DNA of 64,000 nucleotides from Diaporthe sp. PMI_573 (lineage: Eukaryota > Ascomycota > Sordariomycetes > Diaporthales > Diaporthaceae): NCBI GenBank assembly GCA_021399435.1, contig JAJTUP010000088.1, positions 180,036 through 244,035 of the forward strand. Direction: 5' to 3'. Positions 1-9,522 of the stretch are shown piece after piece. A program made the position numbers and the translations under genes. The notes below the pieces were generated by a model. That model worked only from the letters and a program-made list of their open reading frames with translations. It ran no database searches and was not told where the DNA came from. Position 1 is the first letter of the stretch. Each line of letters begins with the position of its first letter.

Positions 1-726
1 TCGGACAAGCACATTAAAACAAATCCACGCACGTGTGTCATACAACGAAATATAACCATCAAGACGTTTTTACCTACTTTACTCAGAATTTCGAATCTGT
101 ACTTAGACCTTGGTCCATCCTTCTCGGCGAGACTACCCTGCCAGGCGACGTTCTAAGCACCGACTGGCGATTTAATTCTGTTTTTAGGGCCCTAGATCGC
201 GTGATTACGGCCGGGGACTATGATACAAGGCTACTTTCGAGGCTAGCTTATGTACAACTCGTCCGCGTGATAAGGTTGCTTGAGAATCGTGTGGCTCTAG
301 ACAGGCAAGCTGGTCGTCTTCACCGCCGCAGTGGATATCGGAATGCTAGTATTGCTCTCGACATTTACCTGAAAGCCCAGGAAACCCTTTCCACTTCATC
401 GTCTAGGCGCACCTTGATCGAGCGGAAGCGCCTAGCAAAACGGTGGAGTGAGCTGGCTGGTCCATGGCCGCTCTTCCTCCTAGTCTATTCGGATGAAGCC
501 GAAGAAATTATGTTCGGTCCTATCAATCCCCGCCCTGATCATGGCGAATCGCTGACAATATAACAAGTCAATGCCACAGGCGGCCCGACAACACCATGAT
601 TCGCTTAATAGCCGAGCGGACTTTAAGGGATTCACCCTCACAACTAAAGGAGATTTGTGCGCACGCAGCGCAGGTAGTACAAACAGCGGTTAAGGAAAAA
701 GGCCCGGTTGATGACCCAACCGTGAG
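1..726 (+). repeat. Left arm of 726-bp inverted repeat
   Basis: Bases 1-726 are the reverse complement of 865-1590; position n pairs with 1591-n, and pairing stops at 726/865. I checked the outer 60 bp and the inner end base by base, and the 176-codon ORF carried by both arms translates identically. The window begins inside or exactly at the end of the arm, so the true outer end cannot be seen. The 138-bp spacer (727-864) is GC-rich with no feature I recognise. Confidence 0.92.
33..563 (+). pseudogene. Unrecognised fungal ORF, exon-like fragment (left copy)
   Basis: An open frame of 176 codons runs to a TAA at 561-563. It has no usable ATG near its 5' end: the frame opens just after a TAA at 15-17 and the first codon of this span is GTG, so it is an internal exon or a gene fragment, not a complete gene. 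The protein is basic and helical (arginine-rich stretch about residues 75-140) and ends with an RRTLIERKRLAKRW-type stretch followed by a hydrophobic LFLLVYS segment. I cannot assign a function. The identical copy on the other arm points towards it (convergent). Confidence 0.45.
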
Positions 727-781
727 GGAGGTTGCCGAGAAATGTCGGACTGAGCTACGGGAATGTGGACAACCGCTGTAA
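596..781 (+). CDS. Small unrecognised ORF running into palindrome spacer (left copy)
   Basis: ATG at 596; 61 codons. The first 43 residues lie in the arm and are repeated exactly in the other arm; the last 18 are encoded by the unique spacer. It lies 32 bp after the ORF at 33-563 and could be a further exon of the same broken gene. No domain recognised; coding status uncertain. Confidence 0.25.
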   Translation: MIRLIAERTLRDSPSQLKEICAHAAQVVQTAVKEKGPVDDPTVREVAEKCRTELRECGQPL

Positions 782-995
782 AAGTGGGATTAGCCGATGT
801 GCAGGGCACCCTCCGTGGGTGGGAACGGAACCCACCACAGGGGCAGCCACCAGGCGGCGGGCTACTCACGGTTGGGTCATCAACCGGGCCTTTTTCCTTA
901 ACCGCTGTTTGTACTACCTGCGCTGCGTGCGCACAAATCTCCTTTAGTTGTGAGGGTGAATCCCTTAAAGTCCGCTCGGCTATTAAGCGAATCAT
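690..995 (-). CDS. Small unrecognised ORF crossing palindrome spacer (right copy)
   Basis: Mirror copy of the ORF at 596-781: the same 43 N-terminal residues from an ATG at 995, then a different proline- and glycine-rich tail because the frame reads through the spacer from the other side. The divergent tails argue that neither ORF end is selected. Probably not a functional gene. Confidence 0.2.
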   Translation of the reverse strand: MIRLIAERTLRDSPSQLKEICAHAAQVVQTAVKEKGPVDDPTVSSPPPGGCPCGGFRSHPRRVPCTSANPTFTAVVHIPVAQSDISRQPPSRLGHQPGLFP

Positions 996-1590
996 GGTGT
1001 TGTCGGGCCGCCTGTGGCATTGACTTGTTATATTGTCAGCGATTCGCCATGATCAGGGCGGGGATTGATAGGACCGAACATAATTTCTTCGGCTTCATCC
1101 GAATAGACTAGGAGGAAGAGCGGCCATGGACCAGCCAGCTCACTCCACCGTTTTGCTAGGCGCTTCCGCTCGATCAAGGTGCGCCTAGACGATGAAGTGG
1201 AAAGGGTTTCCTGGGCTTTCAGGTAAATGTCGAGAGCAATACTAGCATTCCGATATCCACTGCGGCGGTGAAGACGACCAGCTTGCCTGTCTAGAGCCAC
1301 ACGATTCTCAAGCAACCTTATCACGCGGACGAGTTGTACATAAGCTAGCCTCGAAAGTAGCCTTGTATCATAGTCCCCGGCCGTAATCACGCGATCTAGG
1401 GCCCTAAAAACAGAATTAAATCGCCAGTCGGTGCTTAGAACGTCGCCTGGCAGGGTAGTCTCGCCGAGAAGGATGGACCAAGGTCTAAGTACAGATTCGA
1501 AATTCTGAGTAAAGTAGGTAAAAACGTCTTGATGGTTATATTTCGTTGTATGACACACGTGCGTGGATTTGTTTTAATGTGCTTGTCCGA
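865..1590 (-). repeat. Right arm of 726-bp inverted repeat
   Basis: Inverted partner of 1-726. Sequence beyond 1590 has no visible partner because the mirror position lies outside the window. Confidence 0.92.
1028..1558 (-). pseudogene. Unrecognised fungal ORF, exon-like fragment (right copy)
   Basis: Identical in protein sequence to the ORF at 33-563, in the opposite orientation on the right palindrome arm. It also lacks an ATG. Perfect identity of both copies implies a recent inverted duplication, gene conversion between the arms, or an assembly fold-back. Confidence 0.45.
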
Positions 1591-3564
1591 GGGATGGGTC
1601 TAGGCCCGGTTCTTATACCTCGAGCGAATGAGACGGGCGAGATGCGCCAGGTTCCAGGTCGCGGGCAGCCTGAGCCTGGGTTTCGACTCAGGTTCGTACC
1701 TAAAAAAGTCTGTGATCTTGTACGGTATGTACGATTTGAATTCATGTCGTTGTTTTCTATTAGTCGTACCTACAAACTAAAAAAACGTACTTCTGTTGAT
1801 TATACAGTTGGGTGGCGTATAGTACAGTATAATGTTTGCCAGGTTATTCAAAGTGTGTACATGTAATATATGTTACAAGTACTTAGCTCAATTCTGGCAA
1901 AGTACCGAGCTCTGTCCATGCTGCACTTAGAGCATTGCAAAGGTTGGTGAAAGGCGTAAAAGGACACTGCTTCCCGTCTCGTTCCTCTCACGCTTGAATC
2001 ATCACCAAATCCTGCGAAGTGCGGTGCAGTACTTCCAGTTTTATGAGGCTGGTCGAAGACGATGGGTGAAATAGAATTTCCAGGAAGCCGAAACGCAAAT
2101 ATATGTGAGAGAATGTTCCGGTTGTGAGAGAAGGCCACCGAGTTGGCCTCGCTGCTATGTCCCTTAAGCTCCTGGGTGTACTCGGTCTTTTCACCACTCC
2201 CAGTACTCTTGGATTCAATGCTGTCGGTACCACGTTCAGTTGCGCATGTACTTTTATGACCCCGTGCCATTGCTCTTAACCCTTCTGTGTCAGCAGCACT
2301 ACTGTAGTACTCACGATGAGGCAAGCAAAGAGACTACCGGTAAACAGTACAGATCTTCTAAGGGACCATGACCAAAAATATTGTGGTAAAGTACAATACA
2401 GTACAGACACCATACCATGTACGAAGGGCTTTCTTTGTCTTTATGTTGAAATCGGGGCTAGTACAAACAAGGACTGTAGTTTGCCTAAATACCAATTAGG
2501 CGACTGTAGTGACTTTTATGATTCTGTCATTTGACAATCGTCCACCACAGGGTTTCGTTGGTATAAGTACGCGTCTCTCCCAGGTCCAAATCATTATGTC
2601 GCTGTCGACGGGATTGCTAAGAGGAGAGTTTTTTGTCTCAAACATTCTCCAAATACTGCACAGACGGAAACGTTGAACGTTTATGATGGAATCGCCTATC
2701 TCAAGCAACTCACCGCAGCTAGCCTTATGTGGTCCTTCGGGATTAACCAATCCGGCATATCGAGTATCTCTGCAAATGAGGGTAAGGGATTCACCGTATG
2801 CCGCTATGAATCAGACTTGTCTTCCATCAAGCAAATACTGATCAGTGACTCCATTCTAGCCCTATACGTCCCCAGCATCCCAAAATATAGCCAGAAACAG
2901 TGTGATCGAAAATGACGAAAATGGCTTCTCACGTTGCCGAAACCTTTCCTTGCAACGGCATCTTATGCACAGCTCCTTATTTCTACTTCGCATAGCTGAC
3001 TTCTGGCATAGACCGTGATCGTGTCCCGCTGCAGAACAACTTTGTAGTCGCCGCCAAATTTTGTACCTAATAAGATCTCCAATTTAGAAGGACCGATATA
3101 AGGTCTGGATATGTCTTGTCCCTTCTTTTCCAAGATTTTGCCCTTGGAATATTGCTTTGTGTTTCTTTTACCGCAGGCTGAGCGCTTGTGGAAAGCTTGT
3201 ACTGCTGCTTCCAAGGCTCAGGGCATTTATAACCAGGGTGGACCATCAATCAACGGCTTCAACGACGTTGATCAATATATTGAAATCAATCAACGTCAAC
3301 GTCAATCAACGGAACCACCGCTTATCTAATCAATCAATCCACGAGAAGCCGTCAATATGCCATTCTTTAGAATGGTTCAAGGTCCCGTAATTCTTCGAAA
3401 ACTCCAAAACTCCGGAACTAGGAATTTGCACTGAAAAAAATAAAATATTCCTTGGGCTATGAGAACAGTACCGAAAAATAGCCTGAATTCTTGCGGTTTT
3501 AATGGTTATATTCACCTCTTATCCGAACCCTTATTGGCTGAGAAACAAAGGATATAAGTTCTGA
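1591..3564. other. No recognisable gene
   Basis: About 2 kb of moderately AT-rich sequence. Open frames are short (under about 110 codons), overlap on both strands and show no motif I recognise. An 83-codon minus-strand frame at 2963-3214 has no supporting feature. No repeat boundary was seen before the Helitron end at 3565. Confidence 0.5.
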
Positions 3565-3579
3565 ATGCCTTCCGTTAGG

Positions 3580-3792
3580 TGTGGCGGTAGTCACCACTAG
3601 ACGGGCTGACACCACCACAGGGTGCTGGCAGGGGGCTGGCCCCTGCGACAGGCACGGACCACGGTTATTAAACTTCTCCAACGCGTCGCACATCGCGAGT
3701 TTCTTTTCTTTCTTCTCCTCTCCTCAAGCTTAGAATCTTCGTACGTAGTGCCAATACAACAGCTTCCATGCTGGATATTACTGGCCGTTACA
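3580..3792 (+). mobile_element. Solo LTR (213 bp) of a Ty3/gypsy relative
   Basis: Starts TGTGGCGG, ends CCGTTACA, and is flanked by the 5-bp target duplication TTAGG (3575-3579 and 3793-3797). The intact inverted copy of this locus at 15530-15560 has a single TTAGG and no insert, proving the insertion. Internally it shares AGAATCTTCGT and TAGTGCCAAT with the LTRs of the chromovirus at 3839-9726, which in the same sense read the opposite way, so it comes from a related but distinct family inserted on the plus strand. Confidence 0.88.
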
Positions 3793-3838
3793 TTAGGAAG
3801 GTCTTTCCTATCCCCGCCCGACCCTTGGCCCCCCTGAT

Positions 3839-4042
3839 TGTCACGGCCAGCGTTGCAGAGGGCGTGAACACCTTGAATTGGCACTATGGACGAAGATTCT
3901 ACTCTAGGGAAGCAAGAGAAAGAAAAGGCCGCAGCCTTTACCGCGGGCGCGACGAGAAGTCAAGCGCGTTGGCCTGCACGCTAGATCGCGTGCTTGCATG
4001 CCCCACCTGGCCATCCAGGGTTAGGGTTCCGTCGTCGTCACA
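3839..4042 (-). repeat. 3' LTR of chromovirus
   Basis: 204 bp, TGT...ACA, identical to 9523-9726. The adjacent inner sequence, read on the element strand, is a G-rich tract (GGCGGGGGGTAG, about 4043-4054), a plausible polypurine tract priming plus-strand synthesis. Confidence 0.93.
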
Positions 4043-4094
4043 CTACCCCCCGCCAAACCTCGTATATCGACGCAGTAGACTATACGGGGTTTGA

Positions 4095-7000
4095 TCATAT
4101 GTGTCGTCGTTGCTTACGTCGGGGGTTCTTCTCTCCGTGGTCAGCTATGTTATCATCGTTGTGCGGTTGGTCGTCACGGTCTTCAGCGGCGGCGCGTATC
4201 CATTCCTGTAGCTTGATTGGTGGTCCAGCTGCGTCAGGATATTCTTGGTGGAACTTTTCCAGTGTCACTGCAGCGTTCTTGAAGTTCCCAGCTGGGTACC
4301 ACGTGTCGTCAGGGTCACAGCCTTGCCACTCGACTTGGTACTCCAGTACCTTGTTGCGGCCTGTCAGTCTGGACGCGAGGATCTTAGTGACTGCCCACTC
4401 GGCTTCGCCGTTGATCTCCTCGGGCGGCGGCGGTTCTCGTCGTTGCTGCGGTAAGGGGTCCATTGCCGCTTTCCGTAGGCGGTCAGCGTGGAAGAGGTTC
4501 CTACCACGGAAGGATGCAGGAAGGTCCAGGGCGTAACTGTGGCCGCGTTCTTCCAGTACTTGCCACGGCCCTGTCCATTGTGACTCCAGTCTCGTTGTAG
4601 GAGCTGTAGTTGTAAAGCCCTTCTTCTTGAGGAATACATAGTCGTTGATCTTAAAGTCGACCATCCGTCGTTTCTTATTCGCTTGCCTGGCCTGCTTTTC
4701 CTGGGACGCTTCTGCGTTCTTGCGTGCTAGGTCTTGTACTTCCTTTGTTTGTTGTATGATCTCCAAGGCTTTCTTCTTTTGATGCGAGTCGATATCAATC
4801 GTAGGCAGGTCGGTTGAGAGGGGATTGCGCGGGTCAGCGCCTAGGGCAACTTTGAGCGGGGCCATGTCGATGCTAGAGTGCCACGAGGCATTATGGCCGA
4901 AGTCGAAGGCCGGGAGGTGGACACTCCAGTCGGTCTGGTATTTGTCAATATAGAAGCGCAACTTCTGGTCAAGTTCCTGGTTGGTAATCTCAATCGCGCC
5001 TTGGGTCTGCGGATGGAGAGGACTACCGTGACGGTGCTTCGTGCCTGTGAGTTTGTTGATCGTTGCCATAAACTCAGAGATGAACGGGCCTGCGTTATCA
5101 GAGATCCAGATCCAAGGAACACCAAGGAAACGATATAGGTGGCGGTAGTACCGCTTTGCCAGGTCTTCCGCCGTATCAGTCTTTCGTCCCGGTAGCGTAG
5201 CTAAGATCCTGCTAAATTTGCAAATAAAAACCCATACGTAATTGTAGCTATGGCGGTCAGGCGGCATATCTTTGCCATCGACGGCCACGTGCTCCCACAC
5301 GTGGTTCGGAATAGGTAATGGGCGTAGGAGTCCTGGGCTACGGTCATGCCGCCCCTTGTTGCGGCCGCACTTGTGGCAATTCTTCACGTAGCGTCGGACA
5401 TCCTTGTTCAATCCCTCCCAGTGGTATTGGCGGCGGATTGCCTCGATCGTCTTGTTCTGCCCTGGGTGGGCGAAGATCTTGGGTTCGTGAGCCTCGCGGA
5501 TCAGAGCGGTACGTAGAAAGAGTTGGCCATTGCTCGTGAGTTCCGGGACGATCAATTTGCCTTCATATGAGCCGAGTTCTTGTTTCTCATTCTCGACCTT
5601 GATGAGGTCGACGAGGTCGGAACCCTGAACCGTATAGGGTGTCAACGCAACCTCGGCTGCGTTGATCGCAGGTTTAATCTTCTCGGGCGGGATCAGCGCC
5701 ATTGTGCGTTCTTCTTGCTCACGGGCTTTGACAGTAGGGAGATCGGCAGTCTTTCGTGAGAGGGCATCAGCAGCAACGTTATCCTTGCCCGGTCGGTACT
5801 GGAATGTGATGTCGAAGTTCGAGAGGAAGTCTGCCCAGCGGACTTGCCGGGTAGAGAGGACTCGTTTTGTCGAGTAATACACGAGCGCTTGGTGGTCAGT
5901 CAGGACGAAGAACTTCATTCCGAGTAGTTCAGGCTGGTATTGCTCAAGGGTTTGTACCACAGCGAGTAATTCGCGGTCCTGGATCGGGTAGGCTCTCTCG
6001 GCCGGGGTCATTGTCTTGGAGAAGTAACCCACCGGCTTCCACTCGCCGTCAGGTTGCTTCTGCCAGATAACTCCTCCAGTGGCGTTACGTGAGGCGTCAG
6101 TCTCGACTTTCGTTTCTCGACCCGGTACGAAGAAGGCCATCACAGGCGCTTCGCACGCGAGTCGTTTGAGTTCTTCAAAGGCAGCTTGTTGCTCGGGGCC
6201 GCAGCTAAAGGGCACATCCTTCTTGAGTAAACGGTTAAGAGGCTCTGCGGTGCCGCTCGCGTGATGGCAGAATACGCGAATATAGTTGCAGAGGCCTAGG
6301 AATGAGCGGATCGCGGTCTTCGACTTGAGGTCTTCGAATTTCCAGTTGTGAATAGCCTTCACTTTCTCAGGGTCGATGCGAACACCTACCCCGGCTTCCA
6401 TCACAATGCCGAGGTAGTCTATCGTCGTGACGTTAAATCGGGACTTCTTGATGTCCCCTTGAAGATCGGCTTGGCTCAGTCGGTGTATCACTTCCTCCAC
6501 CTGTACCCAGTGGACTTCTTCGTCTTCCTCATCTGAATAGATCAGAACATCGTCGGCGTAGGCGCTCGCAAATAGGTCTAGGAGTTCGTTCAATTGGGCA
6601 TTAATGAAATCCTGCCACCAAGCCGGCCCAACCTTAAGGCCGAAAGGCAGAACCTTCCACTGGAATGTACCCTGGCGTGTACGAAACGCTGTCAAGTGTT
6701 CAGAGTTCACGGCCATACGGAGTCGGTTGAAGGCCCTGATGATATCAATCTTAGAGAATCTCTTAGCGTTGCGGCACCCAGCCACTGTCCCGTTGACATC
6801 AGGTGCGGGGACCAAACGGTCCTTCAAGAATTGGTTGATCCAGCGGTAATCAATACAAAAGCGCTTGTCCGTAGAGTGTGGCTTTGGTACGAAGAGGACT
6901 GACGCTGCCTTGGGCTCCATACATCGCTCGATAAACCCAATCTTCAAGAGTTCGTCTGTTGTTTCCTTCTCCAGTGGAATCAATCCGATCGGTGTGCGGA

Positions 7001-7856
7001 AGGTCGGAGGTGAGCCGGTCAACGGATTCTTCAGTTCGAGCGTCACATCGTACCCGGGTCGCCGGGGCGGGAGTTTGGTAGAGGCCTTCTTCGAAAAGAA
7101 ACCCTCGAGGTGGCGTAACCGTAGTGGTAACCGTTCGCGGACCAATTGAACGTGTCCTGGGTCCTCGTCTAGGGGAAAAGGTATCTTCTCGCCTCTATTG
7201 GTCCTCCACGATGGGTTGATTCCAGCGATTCCCGTAATCTGTTGTGGCTTAGATAGCTCGAGGAGTATAGGCTCGCCAGGTAGCGGCTTATCCCTCCACC
7301 GCGCTTGTCGCGGGTCGTCATTGATCTGGGCTTGAAGGGCTGCTACGTTGACGACTGGGTCGATAGATATCGGTTGGTCGCACTTTTCGTGGGCGAGGCT
7401 CTTTTTGTCTTCTGGCCATTCCAATGTCCTTGTCCGGGGGTGTAGCCAGACATCTTTTTCTACAAACCAGTCTAGACCAATGAATACGTCATAGCCTGTT
7501 TCGGTGACCCAGAACGATTCATCAGGGAACGTTCGACCGTCTACACACAGTGATGTTTTGAGGATGTAGGTGATGCGGCCGGCTTCTTGTTGGCGGTAGT
7601 CGGTCAAGGTGATAGGTCGTTTGAGCTTCTTAAGACGGGCGCCCAGCTGCTCCACCGCACGCTGAGCTACTGAGGGACTGACTAGCAGTCGGGCTTCTGC
7701 TCCAGTATCACAAAGGGCTTTGATCGGCACTTCTTCACCATGCTTCTTAAGTTGAGCATTAATGAGGAAGGAGGTGGGATTCTCTCTCCCGATCTGGACT
7801 GTTGTGTACATAGGGACCACCGTAGAGACTTCCGGTGGTCCTACTCGTTTTCCGAC
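4095..7856 (-). CDS. pol: Chromovirus Pol polyprotein
   Basis: The frame is open from 7856 and stops at TGA 4095-4097 (1253 codons). Its first ATG is at 7811, but it overlaps the end of gag by 16 nt in the -1 frame, so it is probably expressed as a Gag-Pol fusion. Domains in order: retropepsin (DTGA about residue 50), reverse transcriptase with YADD in the catalytic box, RNase H (VETDAS, and LTDHQAL), integrase with an H-H-C-C zinc site (HPGQ...CHKC) and D,D,E residues (AVDGKD, WISDNAGPF, the E of QGAIEITNQE). A chromodomain at the C-terminus (about the last 110 residues, EYQVEWQGCDPDDTWYP) would steer integration towards modified chromatin. All catalytic residues I looked for are present. 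Confidence 0.95.
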   Translation of the reverse strand, partial: VGKRVGPPEVSTVVPMYTTVQIGRENPTSFLINAQLKKHGEEVPIKALCDTGAEARLLVSPSVAQRAVEQLGARLKKLKRPITLTDYRQQEAGRITYILKTSLCVDGRTFPDESFWVTETGYDVFIGLDWFVEKDVWLHPRTRTLEWPEDKKSLAHEKCDQPISIDPVVNVAALQAQINDDPRQARWRDKPLPGEPILLELSKPQQITGIAGINPSWRTNRGEKIPFPLDEDPGHVQLVRERLPLRLRHLEGFFSKKASTKLPPRRPGYDVTLELKNPLTGSPPTFRTPIGLIPLEKETTDELLKIGFIERCMEPKAASVLFVPKPHSTDKRFCIDYRWINQFLKDRLVPAPDVNGTVAGCRNAKRFSKIDIIRAFNRLRMAVNSEHLTAFRTRQGTFQWKVLPFGLKVGPAWWQDFINAQLNELLDLFASAYADDVLIYSDEEDEEVHWVQVEEVIHRLSQADLQGDIKKSRFNVTTIDYLGIVMEAGVGVRIDPEKVKAIHNWKFEDLKSKTAIRSFLGLCNYIRVFCHHASGTAEPLNRLLKKDVPFSCGPEQQAAFEELKRLACEAPVMAFFVPGRETKVETDASRNATGGVIWQKQPDGEWKPVGYFSKTMTPAERAYPIQDRELLAVVQTLEQYQPELLGMKFFVLTDHQALVYYSTKRVLSTRQVRWADFLSNFDITFQYRPGKDNVAADALSRKTADLPTVKAREQEERTMALIPPEKIKPAINAAEVALTPYTVQGSDLVDLIKVENEKQELGSYEGKLIVPELTSNGQLFLRTALIREAHEPKIFAHPGQNKTIEAIRRQYHWEGLNKDVRRYVKNCHKCGRNKGRHDRSPGLLRPLPIPNHVWEHVAVDGKDMPPDRHSYNYVWVFICKFSRILATLPGRKTDTAEDLAKRYYRHLYRFLGVPWIWISDNAGPFISEFMATINKLTGTKHRHGSPLHPQTQGAIEITNQELDQKLRFYIDKYQTDWSVHLPAFDFGHNASWHSSIDMAPLKVALGADPRNPLSTDLPTIDIDSHQKKKALEIIQQTKEVQDLARKNAEASQEKQARQANKKRRMVDFKINDYVFLKKKGFTTTAPTTRLESQWTGPWQVLEERGHSYALDLPASFRGRNLFHADRLRKAAMDPLPQQRREPPPPEEINGEAEWAVTKILASRLTGRNKVLEYQVEWQGCDPDDTWYPAGNFKNAAVTLEKFHQEYPDAAGPPIKLQEWIRAAAEDRDDQPHNDDNIADHGEKNPRRKQRRHI

Positions 7857-9274
7857 TCATCGCTCGAGCTCGTTTCCTCTGCCTTAGCATCCTTCTCCTT
7901 AGCCTTGATAGACTTGACTGTCGGGAGCTTCTCGCGGTCCGGGCAAGCAGCGCCTTTGTGGCCAACCTTGCCGCAAATGAAGCAGGAGTTAGCATCCCAG
8001 TGGACGCGCTTTTCATCCTCCGTGAGGGCGCGGTGAGCGGTTAGGACGGTAACAGGTTTGCCGTTAGAAGCCTTTGGGTTGGAATCGGGTTTAGGTCGGT
8101 GGTTGTTACGAGACTTAGGCAAGTGAGAAGATGATTTACGGTCGTTGGGGTCGTTGGTATTAGAGCTATCCTTCTTACGGCGACGCTCCTGGTTCAGTTC
8201 GTAATGGCGTTGTTGGCTGTGGGCGGCGTCGGCGACGTTACGGGTGAAGCGTTCGTAGGAAATGTCGGGGTCTTTGCTGTCACTAAGCAGACGGTTGTCA
8301 AGACCAGGTGGGATGTGTTCCCATAGGGTGGCTTTACGTTCAGCGTCGGCGATGCCAGCTTCGTCGGCTAGGGCGTTGATGTCCGAAATAAACTGGAAGA
8401 TATCGGTTTTGCCTCCCGGCTCATACATCATCTTAGCCAGAGCCTTACGAGCGTCGGAAGCTTGGTTCGAGTTGTGGTACACCGTTGCTAGTACCTGGAT
8501 CATTTCGGCCACGCCCGAATAAGGGTTAGTCTCAGATAGGTATCGAGTCTTGATCATCTTATTGGCACGATCGGTCGTCAGGCTATGGACGAGAGCCATC
8601 CGGGCATATTCGTTCTTGAATGTGTCATTATCGATCTTAAACTTGTCAGCCAATCGGGCAACCCAACTGTCAAACTCGTTCTTGTCACCCCCAAACCTGC
8701 CAGGGTCGGTGGCCGTAGGTTTAGCCTTTCGGTCGTAGTCGGGGTTAACAGCGTCTTGGTCCTGGCCATAGGGTTTGAAGGCAGCCCGCGCGGCTATACC
8801 AATCGGGGTGAAGGTCTTGCCACCAAACGCACTCACGTCGGGGGTAGCCTCACGTGGTCGGGCATTGTTGCGACCATTGCCGTTGTCATTACCGTTGCTG
8901 TCGATTGCAGCCTTGAGCTGCACGTTCTCGGCGCGTAGGCGTGTGAGCTCAGCTTGGATCTGCGCGAGCTGAGCTTGGACTTCGTCGTCGGCCATCTCAG
9001 GTGCAGTGTCGTGTTCAATTGGGGTCGGTATCGGTGTGGTGGTCCCGCTAGTCCTTGCTGAATCGGACTCGTCGTTCGAGTTGTCAGGAATGACTTCAAT
9101 GCTGGGGAGCACCAGACTTGCGTCGTTGGCTGAGTCTTCTTGCTCAATGGTCGAGTCGGTATCAGGGGCCGTCCCTCCTACACTTTCTAAGCCGTTGATC
9201 GCTCCTCCAGCAGACTCGCGGTTCAGTCGGACGGATCGTCGGCTTGCGAGCGGATAGGTCTTCCTCGGCGGCAT
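7841..9274 (-). CDS. gag: Chromovirus Gag (capsid/nucleocapsid)
   Basis: ATG at 9274 to TAG at 7841; 477 aa. The N-terminal 120 residues are low-complexity and acidic, the middle is a Ty3-type capsid region (about 185-360), and the C-terminus carries one CCHC zinc knuckle (C-x2-C-x4-H-x4-C, CFICGKVGHKGAAC, about residue 430) followed by an acidic serine-rich tail. Gag assembles the virus-like particle and packages RNA. The last codons (TCG GAA AAC GAG TAG) overlap the start of the pol frame, so a -1 slip near GGAAAAC would extend Gag into Pol. Confidence 0.93.
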   Translation of the reverse strand: MPPRKTYPLASRRSVRLNRESAGGAINGLESVGGTAPDTDSTIEQEDSANDASLVLPSIEVIPDNSNDESDSARTSGTTTPIPTPIEHDTAPEMADDEVQAQLAQIQAELTRLRAENVQLKAAIDSNGNDNGNGRNNARPREATPDVSAFGGKTFTPIGIAARAAFKPYGQDQDAVNPDYDRKAKPTATDPGRFGGDKNEFDSWVARLADKFKIDNDTFKNEYARMALVHSLTTDRANKMIKTRYLSETNPYSGVAEMIQVLATVYHNSNQASDARKALAKMMYEPGGKTDIFQFISDINALADEAGIADAERKATLWEHIPPGLDNRLLSDSKDPDISYERFTRNVADAAHSQQRHYELNQERRRKKDSSNTNDPNDRKSSSHLPKSRNNHRPKPDSNPKASNGKPVTVLTAHRALTEDEKRVHWDANSCFICGKVGHKGAACPDREKLPTVKSIKAKEKDAKAEETSSSDESENE

Positions 9275-9327
9275 CTAGGTCGGCCGGGTCGTTGATCGGT
9301 GTCAGTTAGTCGACTAGCCAATCATTA

Positions 9328-9403
9328 GTCGTTGGTCGTTGGTCGTTGGTCGTTGGTCGTTGGTCGTTGGTCGTTGGTCGTTGGTCGTTGGTCGTTGGTC
9401 GTT
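9328..9403. repeat. 7-bp tandem repeat (GTCGTTG)n in chromovirus leader
   Basis: 76 bp, about 10.9 perfect copies of GTCGTTG, in the untranslated leader between gag and the 5' LTR. Further out, at 9435-9503, a 30-odd-bp block (CTTATTTATTGATCGCTA followed by GCCAGCGA or GTCAGCGA) is tandemly duplicated with a few differences. These could affect RNA structure or packaging; nothing proves a role. Confidence 0.9.
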
Positions 9404-9510
9404 CGGTCGGATGCGTATGAACGACGTGAAATAGGGCAGCTTATTTATTGATCGCTAAGCCAGCGAAAAGGGTACCTTATTTATTGATCGCTAGGTCAGC
9501 GAGTAAAGAG

Positions 9511-9522
9511 AGAGTAGAATAG
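9511..9522 (-). promoter_or_regulatory. Putative self-priming primer-binding site
   Basis: Read on the element strand, two bases (CT) after the 5' LTR comes ATTCTACTCT (9520-9511), a 10-base perfect complement of AGAGTAGAAT inside the LTR. I see no obvious tRNA-derived PBS. Elements of the Tf1/sushi group are known to prime with the 5' end of their own mRNA, so this arrangement fits self-priming. The mechanism is inferred from complementarity alone. Confidence 0.6.

Noticed and set aside
4245..9257. Many plus-strand ORFs of 60-180 codons inside the chromovirus
   Set aside because: They are antisense shadows of gag and pol with no motifs of their own.
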